Source of the DNA: Planoprotostelium fungivorum
Taxonomy: Eukaryota > Evosea > Variosea > Cavosteliida > Cavosteliaceae
DNA length: 35,767 nucleotides
Assembly (NCBI GenBank): GCA_003024175.1
Contig: MDYQ01000258.1
Coordinates: forward strand, 1-35,767
Reading direction: 5' to 3'
The position numbers and the translations under genes are program-made. Shown here piece after piece: positions 11,159-22,406 of the stretch; within the stretch, counting starts at the first letter, position 1, and every line of letters starts with the position of its first letter. The notes below the pieces were generated by a model that saw only the letters and a program-made list of their open reading frames with translations, was not told where the DNA came from and did not search any database.

Positions 11159-12097
11159 TCACGGCAGGATCTTGGCCAACATCTGCTCTAATCCTAAACT
11201 CTCGCGGAGAGGATACAGGAGTGATACAGATCCCATGATGATGAAGGGTATGAACTTGGCTTCCACCGATGTCATCATCGGCCCACTGTCTGAATCGTAG
11301 TAGAGGTAGTCCATGGTCCTCCAGAAGGCAGTGGACAATGTCTTTGGCTCGTACTCTGTCAAGTACAAGATGAGAGCCAGGGAGAAACCAGCCAATATGC
11401 GGAAGCCTGAGTCGCACGATCAGATCATGCATAGAGGAGGATGATCACCTCCGGGAGTTCTAACGTCCATCTTCTTTGGGATGACTCCTCTCTCGACTCC
11501 ACTGATGAGAGCTCCTGTCGTCTATTGAGATTCCTTCAACGCGGCGATGAGAATGGTTGGATCACCTTGCAGACCTCTGGCAAATAAGTACAATACGATC
11601 TGGTTATTTACACTTCCACTGATGCCCTTGTTATCTCCGAAGGCCCAGTATCCTTTAGACGTGTTACATCATGATCTCTGCTAGGCGTGAAGAATGTGAT
11701 TCACCTCCAATGAATCCCGCGATCCAAGAGTCGACACCCCCAGAGACTCCAACATTACGGAAGACGCAGCAGAGTGATTTGTATATCATCACGAACAAGC
11801 CCAAGTTCTTTCCGTGGATAAACATCTGTTTGACCGTGAAGCTGATGCGCTCCGCCACCCTACATTATATTCATATGCCATCCTCTAATCTCCAACGAAC
11901 GACACTCACTTTCCCTGACGGAACAATATTCCATAGATGACCGCTTGAAACACGTAGGGTAATCGGATCCTAGCTCCCGTGATGATTCCGTTTCGAAATC
12001 CTCTGACGGAGGAGATGGCACAGATCAGATCATGATAAGGGTGCTTGTTGACGGGATGAAATGGAGGTTGGCTGTGGTGAGCAGGTGAACCGCTCAT
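11159..12097 (-). CDS. PXMP4/Tim17-family peroxisomal membrane protein
   Basis: Start MSGSPAHHSQPPFHPVNKHP at 12097. Conserved blocks in order: ISSVRGFRNGIITGARIRLP; KNLGLFVMIYKSLC; WIAGFIGGYWAFGD; NNQIVLYLFARGL; GFSLALILYLTEY; then MDYLYYDSDS before the TGA at 11159-11161. The order and the Gly-rich membrane segments match peroxisomal membrane protein 4 (PMP24), a Tim17/22/23-superfamily protein. Five or so short introns. The start codon lies 243 bp from the divergent RasGAP start, so the promoter region is probably shared. The molecular role of PXMP4 is poorly defined in general. Confidence 0.85.
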
Positions 12098-12340
12098 CTC
12101 TCCCTCTGTCTGTAAACCGGGAAACAGAATCCTCCCCTCTTTCTTTTTTTTTCGTGTCACACACCGACCACCAAAATGAACGAGATAAAAATGAAGAGGT
12201 CTCCTCTGGTGTGGCCGTGATGATAGAACCTCTAGGATTCGTGGTGGAGAGGAGATGTGAGGGGAGAGATAAATTAAATTGTGTGCGGCTTATTGTAGTC
12301 GTGACGGGTGGTTCGCACACGAAGACATCGGGAAGAGCTG

Positions 12341-15300
12341 ATGAGATGGTGAGCAAGTGGTTCTTTGGAAGATAGACTCATCCTCGTGTAGAGTAACAAC
12401 AAGGTTTACGATAATGTTTCCGTGGCCAGTTTAGAGTCCACCAAGATCAGAGATGGTTGGTTGAAGAAATGCTCCGAGAGCAGTGGAGTTACGACTCGTT
12501 GGAACAAGAGATGGATCGTCATCACACCCAAAGTCATCTTCTACTTCTCTTCGAAGACGGTAATGCAACCTCCGTACCTTCTTCAAACCTCTGAAACTCT
12601 ACAGGACAAATCTCCCGCTGGTTACTTTGAGATGGAGAGATACAATGAAGTGAGCTACCTCTCTGAAGAGCCGACTGAATGAACCTTAACGAAATGACAG
12701 GTGGTTGATGAGGATGATACTAAGGGTGCCTCCTTCACCTTCAAGCTTCACAACTCCCTTTCATCCATGAGAAGAGGACTCTTTGCCGCCGAATCGGAAG
12801 AGGGTGATGCATCGTATCATCCCCATTCCATTCACATCATACAGAGAAGAAGCAGTGGATCCAAGTCTTCCAAGAGGCCATCAAGGTACACCACCTCCTT
12901 CCATCCACAACCTCCAACTGACTCCCATCACAGAGAGCCGAGACACAGCAGCTCCTCAAGTCCAACAGTCCCGTTCGCGTCCACGGCACCTTCTACATCC
13001 GCGGTGATCGTCTCATCTTCCACGCTGTATCATCTCACTGATCCATCGCAGTTGCAGAGGCCCGCAACCTCCTCGCCTCAGATGCCAACGGTCTCTCCGA
13101 TCCATACTGCGTCATCCAAGTCGGTACGTCTTTCTATTCTCTCTAGATGATTTTAAAGTGATTTAATGTTTCAGGCTCTCACTCTGCGGTGACTCAGACC
13201 ATTTGGAAGTCTCTCAATCCTCTCTGGGGTGAAGAGTTCACCTTCAACATGGACAATTCCTTACCGAAGACGAACGCGGTAGTTACCGTGTTCGATCGTG
13301 ACGAAGTGGGAAAAGACGAGATCGTGAGGGAGGAGGAGAGGAGGAGAATTGACTCGTTGTAGATGGGAACGTACCGCATGCCCATACGTAACTTGTCGAT
13401 CCACCAGCAGGCCGTGGAGAACTGGTGGCCCCTGGAGCATCTCAACAGCAAGGTTCGATTTTTTTTGAAATTTGAATCGTTCTGATTGGCGCCAGAATTT
13501 CGTGAGTGGTGAGATCTTGGTGGAGTGTCTCTACAGGCTCTCGACTTCTCAGGTCGACATTCGAATCATCGAAGGTGAGAAGCTTCAGACGAAATAAAAT
13601 GAAATAAAATACCGATCGACCGCAGGAAGAGGATTGGCACAGAAAGACGCCAATGGTTTCTCTGACGTGAGTCGATGACTGTCGGTTTCAATTGAATGAG
13701 ACTGACTGTATCAGCCTTACATCAAAGCCTCCCACGGAAAAGAAAAGTTCACCAGCCCCGTCATCAAGAAGACTCTCAACCCCGTCTGGAACTTCTCCTG
13801 CACCTTGTGAGTTCATCTACAACGTTGTAGATTGACCCCCCCACAGCAAGGTCACGATCGACACCGTCAAGGAAGGAATCAAATTGATCGTCAGGGACAA
13901 AGACATGGTCGGAGCCTCCGAATTCATGGGATCCGTGAGTCGATCACAAATGTCGACGCCTGAATGTCGACAGACCACCGTCCCCCTCCACACCCTCCCC
14001 GCCAACGTGAAGGTCTCCAACTGGTACGCCTTATCGTCTGAAGGTTTAGAGGAGACAAAGATGAAGCTTCCCTCTTTCGGTGGTAACACGGACAAGTCGC
14101 CCGGTGATATTCGACTGAGAATGAAGTACACCGTGAGCGTTGTAGATGGAAGGTTCCGGGAAAATGACACTCCACAGGAGTTGAAGATCCTGAAGTTGGA
14201 CCAGTACGAGGAATTGTGGAAGGTAGTCGATACGCAGGATTACGCAGTTGTAGATGCTCTGGGAGAGGTAACAACATCTTTTCGATGTCTATTCACTTTC
14301 TTTTGTCTTTCGGCTGACGAAAATAGGTGACCGGCGAGAGAGACGATTGTGCCAAGAACTTGGTCAGGCTCTTCCAGGTGCGGTAGAAACGATTTATCCG
14401 TATTCACCCGGAGTCAGGCGAAATCGAAGGCCATTCCCATGCTCATCCACCTCACCACCAGAGAAGTCAACGACACCCGTGAGATCTCCTCGAAATTTGA
14501 TCCGTCACCACATTCATCACCATCCCCTCACATCAAACATCCATCACATCCAACATCCATTCCATCCCATCCAACATCCATTCCATCCCATCCAACATCC
14601 ATTCCATCCCATCCAACATCCATTCCATCACATCATTGATTGACATCGAACAGCCTCTGCCGATGTCATCTTCCGCGGTAACTCCATCGCCACCAAGTCC
14701 CTGGACTATTACATGAAGTTGATGGGAGGTCCATTCTTGAAGAGGACCATCGGCAGGAAAGTGAGAGAGGTGAGAGAAGAGTCGGATGATGTGAACGTGA
14801 TTGAAGATGAAAGATCTTGGCCTCGAAGCGATCGGCAGAGGTGGATCCCAGCAAGTTGGACAGCTCCGAGAAGTTGGAGGAGAATCAAAAGTATCTCGTG
14901 GAGACCGTAAAATCGGTGTGCGATCTCATCATCGCCTCCGTCGAGCAGACTCCCATGTGAGAACATTTTATTTACATTTAATTCACCTCTCGTACTCTTT
15001 TCATCTCGTTTAACTCGACTTCTTTAAGTTTTGTAATATAGAATCATAATGACGAATCGATATGATGGAACACAACTGACCGTTGTAGTGAGATGAGATT
15101 GGTCTTTGCCGCGCTGCAGAAGGCAGTGACTGCCAAGTACGGTGACGATCACGTGACCCGCTACACTTCCATCTCCGGTGACATTGATTGTCCATCTACA
15201 ACGTTGTAATTCGGACAGGTTTCATCTTTTTGAGATTCTGGGGTCCCGCCGTTCTGGGTCCCAAATTATTCGGACTCACCGATGAGCACCCAGGTTTCGT

Positions 15301-15955
15301 CGCCGGACGCACTCTTACCCTGGTGTCTAAAGTGTGAGTGCGGTCATGATGAGAGACCTCATCTGTCTCATGAGCTGATGAGGGTGAAGGCTGCAGACCC
15401 TGGGTAACATGGCATCCTTTGGAGGGAAGGAGCCTTACATGGAGTTCTTGAATGCCAAGTTCTTGGACGAGTACAGATCTCAGGCCAAGCAGTACCTTTA
15501 CACCATTTCCGTGAGTGATCATAATGACATCGATCACATCACGATGACGATCACATCGATCACGTGATGAGATGATCGACATCATCCGAGTATGAGACTG
15601 ACGATGACAGTCTCAACCATCTTCTGCTGCTCCCACTCAATTGGAGCACGTCATCGATGCCGAGGCTGAGATGGCATCCCTCTACTACAACTTGAAGAAG
15701 GAAGAGAGCAAGCTGGAGGGCGTGAGTCTCTCCCTCTTCCACACCATATACAACACTTCTCATCATCTCATAACACCCACATAAGCACACAACATACAAT
15801 ATACAACATAAAATGAACACGCACGATAACAAAAGAACGAAACACATTCCATCTCTGAAACGAAACAGAAGCCCGTGCACGATTCCGTGTCCACTGCCAT
15901 CAAGGCATTAGACGAGAGATACGCCGTCCACGAGGGAAAGACATCCTCTCCATAA
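12341..15955 (+). CDS. PH-C2-C2-RasGAP protein
   Basis: Best start is ATGAGATG at 12341, an 8-nt first coding exon spliced to 12431, giving MRCLESTKIRDGWLKK. The PH domain (DGWLKKCSESSGVTTRWNKR onward) is followed by C2 domain 1 (VAEARNLLASDANGLSDPYC), C2 domain 2 (VDIRIIEGRGLAQKDANGFS) and a RasGAP domain. The GAP domain shows VIFRGNSIATKSLDYYMKL, a conserved core helix FIFLRFWGPAVLGPK, and TLTLVSKVLQTLGNMASFGG. The C-terminus is a short helical tail ending TAA at 15953-15955. About 730 residues and more than twenty exons. GAP1/RASAL relatives have C2-C2-GAP-PH, so the PH-first order is different. Introns at about 13325-13362, 13807-13846, 14133-14176, 14947-15088 and 15180-15218 contain the CTACAACG/CGTTGTAG motif. 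Confidence 0.9.
13815..13832. repeat. Perfect 18-bp intronic palindrome
   Basis: ATCTACAACGTTGTAGAT lies inside the 40-nt RasGAP intron that starts at 13807. It is the full palindrome of the dispersed CTACAACG/CGTTGTAG motif. Confidence 0.9.
14479..14653 (+). repeat. Minisatellite in RasGAP intron
   Basis: This intron (C|GTGAGATC...GAACAG|CC) holds four near-perfect copies of a 21-bp unit, ATCCATTCCATCCCATCCAAC, between about 14550 and 14635. It is much longer than its sister introns because of the repeat. Confidence 0.85.
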
Positions 15956-15959
15956 ACAT

Positions 15960-17861
15960 CTACGTCCCTTCTGTATTCATCACGTTGATCTTCGTATAGT
16001 GTGGTGGCGTGTACTTGTAGACCACCCTCAGCTTACCTTGTCTCCCGTCAACTCTCTTCCATCATTCTCCTCACCGTTTCCATTCGAGAGGCTGAGCCAC
16101 GTGTCTTTCGTTTGATCGGGTTCTAAATCGTTCGTGTTTAACTCTACCCTGCCGATCATCGTGTCGACTGGGTTTCCCGGTGTGTTTCCTTTCACGGCCT
16201 GCAGGACGTTTGAGACGGGAATTGGGACGGGGATTGGGACTCACCAGGCCGATCTGTCCGAATTCCCGTTTCACCGGAATTTCCATCAGTTCGTCCCAGA
16301 CGGCAGACTTCATTCCCTGAGCCAATCGAGAGTTGTAGACGTTGATCCCGTTGTAGACGCTCACAAAGGGTACCGCCTTTTCTGTACCATTTCTCAGAAG
16401 GTGAAAATCGAATGAAATCTCACCGTCTTTCAGAACCAATCTCGCCTCCACTAATCTGAGATACAACACTCCTCTCACAGCTGCATTCGAATGGTGAGAT
16501 ACGAAAGAATAAAAGGAAATAAATCCAATATCGAAACGTTTTCTCACCGACAGTGCGGCTGATCTCGTCTTCGGAATCAGAGAAGAGAGCGAGTTTCCCA
16601 TCAAATTCAGAGTCCTCGTTTCGATCTACAACGACCTCGTCCACCTTCGAATCCCCCGGTCTGTAATGCAAGATGGTGATCTGGTTCGGCAGCACCATTG
16701 TGGTGGTGATCAGATGTTCCAGAGTCCGGTAGATCCAGTCCTGATTCGGTCAACGAACGTACGTACGTAACGTACGTACCTCGACGAAGGGAAAATCGAG
16801 TACGTTTACGCCCCTCATGGGTTTGATCTGGACTTGAAATTCCGGTAACTTCAAGAAGGAGCACTTGTAGGTGTGGAGGTACGGAGGGCGAGAGAGAAAA
16901 GTCAAGTCCATTCTCAGCTGCGAGCGTGAGGATTGGCGGGTTGTAGATGGCTCACCCTCCCGCTCAGCTTGAGGTCCGTGATGGAAATTGGGAGTCTCAA
17001 ATTGAGAAATTTCCCGCCGAGGGTGACCTCGATGACGGCCTGCAGCTCTCCAAAGTAACTCGTGTCGAGATCAAACGACTGAACCGATCAATCTACAACG
17101 ATGTAGATGGTCGCGACGGCCTCACGTAATCCAAATGCGGTGGCTTCGTACCCGATATGCTGCTGAATGTGGGTGGTGTGAGCCCGAACGAGATGTGAGA
17201 CACACTGATGGCTTCCTGTACTCTCCGTTATTCTCTCTCCCCGCATCACTCGATGGCACTCACGACACCAGCCGGTCGATTCTTCTCCAACGAATTTTCA
17301 AAGATATCTCTCATGGTATTCGTCGTAATCCTGGCGATGTTGTCGTGGAGGTGCGGCCACAGGACGCTGAAGAGCTGATTCAGCCACCGTGTCGTCTCTG
17401 ATTTCTGTTTCGTCTGGGAGAACTGAGAGAGGGTCAGAGTGGTTGGGAGAAGGGGAATACCAGTGAAGGTGTGACGTTGACTCTGGCGTTCACGATGGAT
17501 TTCCTGCTCTTCTCTTTCCTCTGTTTCTCTAGGTGGTAGATGCCGTACATCAACACGAACACCCCTTTAGAAGATGAGATTCGAGCGTGAAATCATCTTC
17601 TGTCGTGTGATGATATGTTGATGATACGTTGATGATATGTTGATGATATGTTGATCATATGTTGATCATATGTTGATGGAGAGAACTCACACAGCATGGA
17701 GAATCTGAAATAACCGACGACGAAACAGGCACCGACTAAAGATAACAGCTGTGCGATCTGTACAGGTTAAACAGATGAAACGTTGGATCTATAAATAGAA
17801 CACTCACCTTGTCTTCTCTGTCCCAAACGGATTTGGGCCTTACAGGATCGATTTGGGACAT
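15960..17861 (-). CDS. Extended-synaptotagmin/tricalbin-like SMP-C2 protein
   Basis: Start MSQIDPVRPKSVWDREDK at 17861. A hydrophobic hairpin follows (IAQLLSLVGACFVVGYF and MLWVFVLMYGIYHL), suggesting ER anchoring. An SMP-type lipid-transfer domain comes next: RWLNQLFSVLWPHLHDNIAR, ISFGLTPPTFSSISG, SYFGELQAVIEVTLGG, FLNLRLPISITDLKLSG and MRGVNVLDFPFV, ending near IYRTLEHLITTTMVLP. A C2 domain follows (GVLYLRLVEARLVLKDG, AVWDELMEIPV), and the final strand is KLRVVYKYTPPHYTKIN before the TAG at 15960-15962. E-Syts/tricalbins tether ER to plasma membrane and transfer lipids; that role is from family knowledge. Only one C2 is visible. Its stop codon is 4 bp from the convergent RasGAP stop. Confidence 0.85.
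17580..17688 (-). repeat. 11-bp tandem repeat in E-Syt intron
   Basis: Within an intron, about six tandem copies of TGATGATATGT or TGATCATATGT occur between about 17608 and 17676. Confidence 0.75.
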
Positions 17862-17899
17862 GACCACCTGCTTCCCTTCAGCTTCCGCGGAAACTCCGA

Positions 17900-19044
17900 T
17901 CACGTGATCACCTTGTCCACCAGCTCGTCCACTGTCGTGGCGTCATGCGTGGCCGTCTTGTTTTCGTCACTGTCAAATCCAAACCCCTTCCATCCATCCT
18001 CCTCTCTGTCTTTCATCTCCTTCCCTCCCTTCTCTCCTTCAGTCTCCGAGAAATGTTTTATTTCATTTTATTCTTTCTCACCTTGCCGTCTTCGACTCGA
18101 TCTGGACTGGTTCCCGCCTCTGTCTTCGTTTCGGGTTGTCGATGGAAGAGACGAGATAGGACGGAAGGTGAATTGTCGGCGCTGAACGTGTTACGTCTGT
18201 ACGTGTGTCATCATGCAGCGTGAGAGATGTGATGATGGATGAGATCAGATCGAACGTACGGGTTGGCTGATCTCTGAAAGAGGGGCTGGCCACCGAAAGA
18301 ACGATTTTCCATGACGGTGGCGCGATAGCCTCTCTTTGGTGCGATGCTGATGCCAGTGGTGCTACTACCCTGTCCTCTGTGAGAGGATCAGATGATGTGA
18401 GTCACGAGATGGAAGAGATCACATGGTGTAATTGCTGTTATCCTCCTCAGATGACGTCTGTTCGATCGATCAGGGATGGTGAGGAGATGGATCTCACCTC
18501 AGATCGAACCCTTCCGGACTGGGAGAGGACTCGACTCTGTGATTTCGTGTCTTTGTCATCGTCCCTGGCCGAGACCTGATTCTCATCAGACGGAGAATGA
18601 ATGACAGGACAACACCTCCAACGAAGCTGATCTCCTGTGAGATCTTTTGGGGGATAAAATACTCAGTAATGTGGCGCTCTTCTTCACTGCGTTAATGTGA
18701 ATGGATGATTTGACCACGTCGACCATTAAAAATGAATAGACGTCTATGAACGTATGTACTTGTCGATGACAGAGATATTGAATGATGGACGAGCGCTCAC
18801 TATCGGATGGTCCTGGAAACTGTCCTCTGTTTTCCGAAGCCACCTTCTTCAGAGGTGTGTGTCTCGTAGGAGGTGTGAACACAAACGGAGGCGATGTCTC
18901 CTCCGCTAATTTAGACAGAGGATCGTCCGCTAAAACACTCTCCATTGCCATCTCTTGATATTTGTGGAGAGGGGGAGAAGAGGCTACATTCTGATTCGTT
19001 GTCGATGGTCGTATCGTGTGCACTCTTTGTGTCCCCTCCTGCAT
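17900..19044 (-). CDS. Single-pass membrane protein, unknown family
   Basis: Start MQEGTQRVHTIRPSTTNQNV at 19044. The Ser/Pro-rich N-terminus ends near NRGQFPGPSD. Splicing then gives ERHITEYFIPQKISQEIS followed by the hydrophobic segment FVGGVVLSFILRLM and a strongly basic stretch (RIRSRPGTMTKTRNHR). Later exons include RGQGSSTTGISIAPKRGYRA, NTFSADNSPSVLSRLF and a C-terminus ATTVDELVDKVIT before the TGA at 17900-17902. The acceptor before ERHITEY was chosen to keep frame, and alternatives exist. It lies 38 bp upstream of the E-Syt start on the same strand. I do not recognise a family. Confidence 0.6.
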
Positions 19045-19244
19045 CGTTGATGTTGTCTCTGCTGTCGGTTTATCTCCGATCGACCGGGTTGTAAAATTCC
19101 AAACTTTCGATGATTTTTCAAAAATGCTCTAGCCACAGCACTTTCTCTCGCTCCATGCGTGCATCATCATCATCATCGTCCACCATCCTACCAGTGACAC
19201 GATCATTCGTCTGATCAGAGGAATAGAGATGTCTCTTCTCTTTA

Positions 19245-20090
19245 TCACACGATGGGTCTGTCCTCTCGACTGTAGAGTCGTCTGGCAGAGTGCGGGGGCC
19301 CAGATTCTTCTCTGGAGAAGGCGGTCTGCTCTAGATCGATGCTGAGGCTCTGTGACCGCGAGAAAATCGGTGGTGATTTCACAACTCGTTGCGGTGGTGG
19401 ATCGAATGGGCTTTGATGCGTCAGACGATGAGAAATGATGCACGGTGACTGTGTCACCTGATACTCCGCTCTGCAGCTGGTGGTGAGCGTGGTAATACCT
19501 TTGTGGGAGCGAAGGGAGAGATGTATGGAATAATGGTGGTGTCCATCGGTGGTGGTGTCTTGCAGCTCAATCGCCTCGGTGATATCTGGATGAAGGTAAG
19601 GTGTTGTCGAGGTTTCGAAGTATCTTACCTTTGGACTGCTCAACATCCTTCTCATCAGTTTCGGTGATTCGGTCAGAATCAGAGCCTCGCTTTTTCTCCT
19701 CTCCTCTGAAAACGAGAGGGGATTGGACTTCTCTGGCAGTGATGGAGGCTCTTCTAGATTTGTGACCACCACCTCATCATCGCTCACCACCTCTTCATCT
19801 GCGGTCGAAGAGATAGACTCGTCGATTTCGAGGCCCTTTAAGTGATCTGATGGGGTTCAATCGACGTCAGGCGCTAAAAAGGGATCACCTCCAGGCGGTG
19901 TTCTCAATAGAGTTCGTCTCGGAGCGAATGGACTACCGAGGCTCCTGTTGAACAAACCATTCACGGCCACCTTCCATCTTCAGCCTCCTATCGAGATGGA
20001 GTTCACCTCTATCGGTGGTTCAGGTCCATCTTTCGTGGGCGTGGTATGAACTGAGGAGGATGGAGAGTTGCTCTTTCTATCGTGTCGCAT
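19245..20090 (-). CDS. Disordered Ser/Pro-rich protein
   Basis: Start MRHDRKSNSPSSSVHTTPTK at 20090. Joined exons give VAVNGLFNRSLGSPFAPRRT, HLKGLEIDESISSTADEEVV, LILTESPKLMRRMLSSPK, ISPRRLSCKTPPPMDTT and SPCIISHRLTHQSPFDPPPQ, ending at the stop at 19245-19247. It is rich in SP and TP dipeptides with basic neighbours, typical of proline-directed kinase substrates. No folded domain is seen. It is divergent from the GAF-PAS gene with only 96 bp between start codons. Confidence 0.62.
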
Positions 20091-20186
20091 GAGCCAGCTG
20101 CCTGACTTAGATGGCCTCTTCTCTGTGGCACAATTGATTAGTCCCCGAGAAAAAGCCCTGGTTTTCGGCAGTTTGTCACGAGCATA

Positions 20187-21540
20187 ATGGCCAATGTACC
20201 ACGAAAGACTTCAGCTATCGTTATCGCCCCACCCAAACCAGCTAATGAGGCTGCAAGATTGGAGGCTCTGAAGAAATTAAACGTGAGAGGATTTTGGATA
20301 TGCGAATCTTCGTCTCACCTCTAGAAGATCCTAGACACTGAAGATGATGAAGTTTTCGACGCTATGACGAGAGCGGTTAAGAGGCACCTCAATGTTCCCA
20401 TTGTATTAGTGTCTCTTATCGATGAAAACAGACAGGTATATTTTTAACCGTTATATATCATCAAAGGTATCTCTAAACAATGTCAGTGGTTCAAATCTTG
20501 CATTGGTCTCGAGATATCGGAGACGAGTAGAGATGTCGCCTTCTGTGCATTCGCAATTCTATCCGGCACAAAAGACGTGTTTGTCATTCCAGACGCCCAT
20601 TCGGTGCAGAGCGAACAATTCACAGAGTATTACTAACCATACCAGGACGAGCGCTTCTATAATAACCCTCTCGTCACGAGCGACCCTTACATTCGATTTT
20701 ACGCAGGAGCACCACTCCTCACTCGAGAAGGTGATTGCCAATCATTTTCAAATGATGACAGTGAAAAGGTTACGCCCTCGGAACGTTATGTGTGATCGAT
20801 CGAACACCCAGAATCTTAAAGGACGACGATCTGGCCTTCTTACAAGACTGCGCCACTGTAGTCGTCAGGGTGGGTCTCCATCACACACCATCCATACATC
20901 ATGCAACTTGATCTCTTCAGATGGATTATGAATTGAAATCATCCAGGCCATGGAATTGAGGGCATTCGGTGAAGGTCTGACCTTCCAGCTCGGAAGAGCG
21001 AAAGAAGATGTGGACACAGTGATGAACGACAGAGGCAAGTTGCTGAACATCATCAACTGTTTCCAGGAGGGCTTCGTCATGTGGAACGACAAGCAGCAGG
21101 TGGATGCTGACGTGTTGTAGATCGATGACCTCATCTTCCATCAGATCGTCTTCTTTAACGATGGATTCTTGAAAATCACTGGAATGAGTCGAGAGCAGGC
21201 CCTCCAATGTGCGGGGCCAGACGTATTCATCTGCGCAGAGACCGACCCAGAGACTGCACGGTGAGGTCATCTCATCTCCATCATCGGCTCACCATCGTGC
21301 ATCGTGTAGACGCTGACCTTCTTCAGCAATTTACAGAGGAGTTTCGGCAGCCGTGAAGCGTGTCAAGTGGAGCTGGTATCTCAGAGGACCGATGGTAGGC
21401 TGTATTGGAACTGCTTATCAGTCAGGCCCATATTCAACGAAGAGAACAAGTTTACAAACTATTACGGTACACTGGTCGATCATTCAGAGAGAAAGGCAGC
21501 AGAGATGCAGATGGACATGATATCGAAGCTGGAGAGTTAA
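20187..21540 (+). CDS. GAF-PAS sensor-type protein without output domain
   Basis: Start [20 protein letters not shown] at 20187. A complete GAF domain follows: [83 protein letters not shown] domain follows: [33 protein letters not shown], then [19 protein letters not shown] and [14 protein letters not shown]. The TAA is at 21538-21540. In bacteria and plants such modules usually feed a kinase or cyclase; here the frame ends right after PAS, so any signal must pass to a partner. A 21-nt in-frame intron (21100-21120) containing a stop must be removed. The stop is 26 bp from the convergent gene's stop. Confidence 0.85.
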
Positions 21541-21566
21541 AAATCGTTTTTGTGTGTTTTATCTTC

Positions 21567-22284
21567 TCATGCGGTGCGGTAGAGCTGGAGGTGGCAGTAT
21601 GGACAGTGGTCCTTCAGTTTGAGCCATTGAAGGATGCACTCGCGGTGGAAATAGTGGTTCGTGCAGACAGGCAGCTTCACCACATCCCCCTGTTCATCCT
21701 ATGATGATGATGAGAACGCAGGTGAAATGAGGTGTGATTTACCTCTTCGAATTCGACTTGACAGACCATGCACTTCTCTGTCCTGTACGTTGAGGCATCC
21801 ACATCCTCAAACAATCCTTCCTCATTTCTAGCGATCCTTCTGACCATCCTCAAGTTACCTCCGCGATTGATCTGTATACGTTAAAATGACGGAAGAGTTT
21901 GGAGGGATGATGATACTTGTGCATATCGAACACCTTCGATCGGAAATTGGGAGGTTGGCCACACGAGGTAGAGTATATAACCCCCATTGTTCTTGAACCA
22001 CCCTTTAGAAAGGGCAACCTCTTGGTCTCCATTTTGAAATGCCTCTTCGATCTGCATGTTACTCTCCATGTCGTAAGGGATCCATTGGGTTGGATCAGCA
22101 GCCCATTGCCACGTGACTTCGACGTCTTTCGTGTCGGTTCGTACCTGCAAGATGGTGATCCCAGATGTGAACGGATATTCACCAAATAGCAGGCATTACA
22201 CGTGAGATCGTAATCCAAATTGATGAATGTACAACGTTCACAGGACCAAGTTCCTTCTTCCAAGGGGATCGTTGCATCTCCCAT
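21567..22284 (-). CDS. NZF-WWE-RING E3 ubiquitin ligase
   Basis: Start MGDATIPLEEGTWSCERCTF at 22284. An N-terminal RanBP2/NZF zinc finger reads W-x-C-x2-C-TF-x-N-x6-C-x2-C (residues about 13-33). A WWE domain follows (EVTWQWAADPTQWIPYDMES, then NGGYILYLVWPTSQFPIEGV). The C-terminus is a RING-H2 finger: EKCMVCQVEFEE, intron, GDVVKLPVCTNHYFHRECIL, KDHCPYCHLQLYRTA, with the TGA at 21567-21569. About 220 residues. WWE domains bind ADP-ribose units in poly-ADP-ribose, NZF fingers with a TF dipeptide bind ubiquitin, and RING-H2 recruits E2 enzymes; these are family properties. RNF146 is the nearest familiar RING-WWE protein but, as I recall it, lacks the NZF. Confidence 0.88.
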
Positions 22285-22406
22285 GTGATCTGACTTCTTC
22301 GAGCTGTTAGCTCTGTGAAATGTTTAACGTTGTTTCACGCAGTGAAGGGCGTGATGCGATCTGCTTGGTGACAGAAAAAACTGTGTCAGTCCACCAACGC
22401 GATCAT

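Noticed and set aside
12030-12356. 108-codon minus-strand frame over the divergent promoter
   Set aside because: It overlaps the PXMP4 start in another frame, has low-complexity composition, and leaves no promoter for either gene.
14521-14640. Proline/histidine/serine-rich frames over the minisatellite
   Set aside because: The stretch lies between good splice sites and interrupts the RasGAP domain; it is intron.
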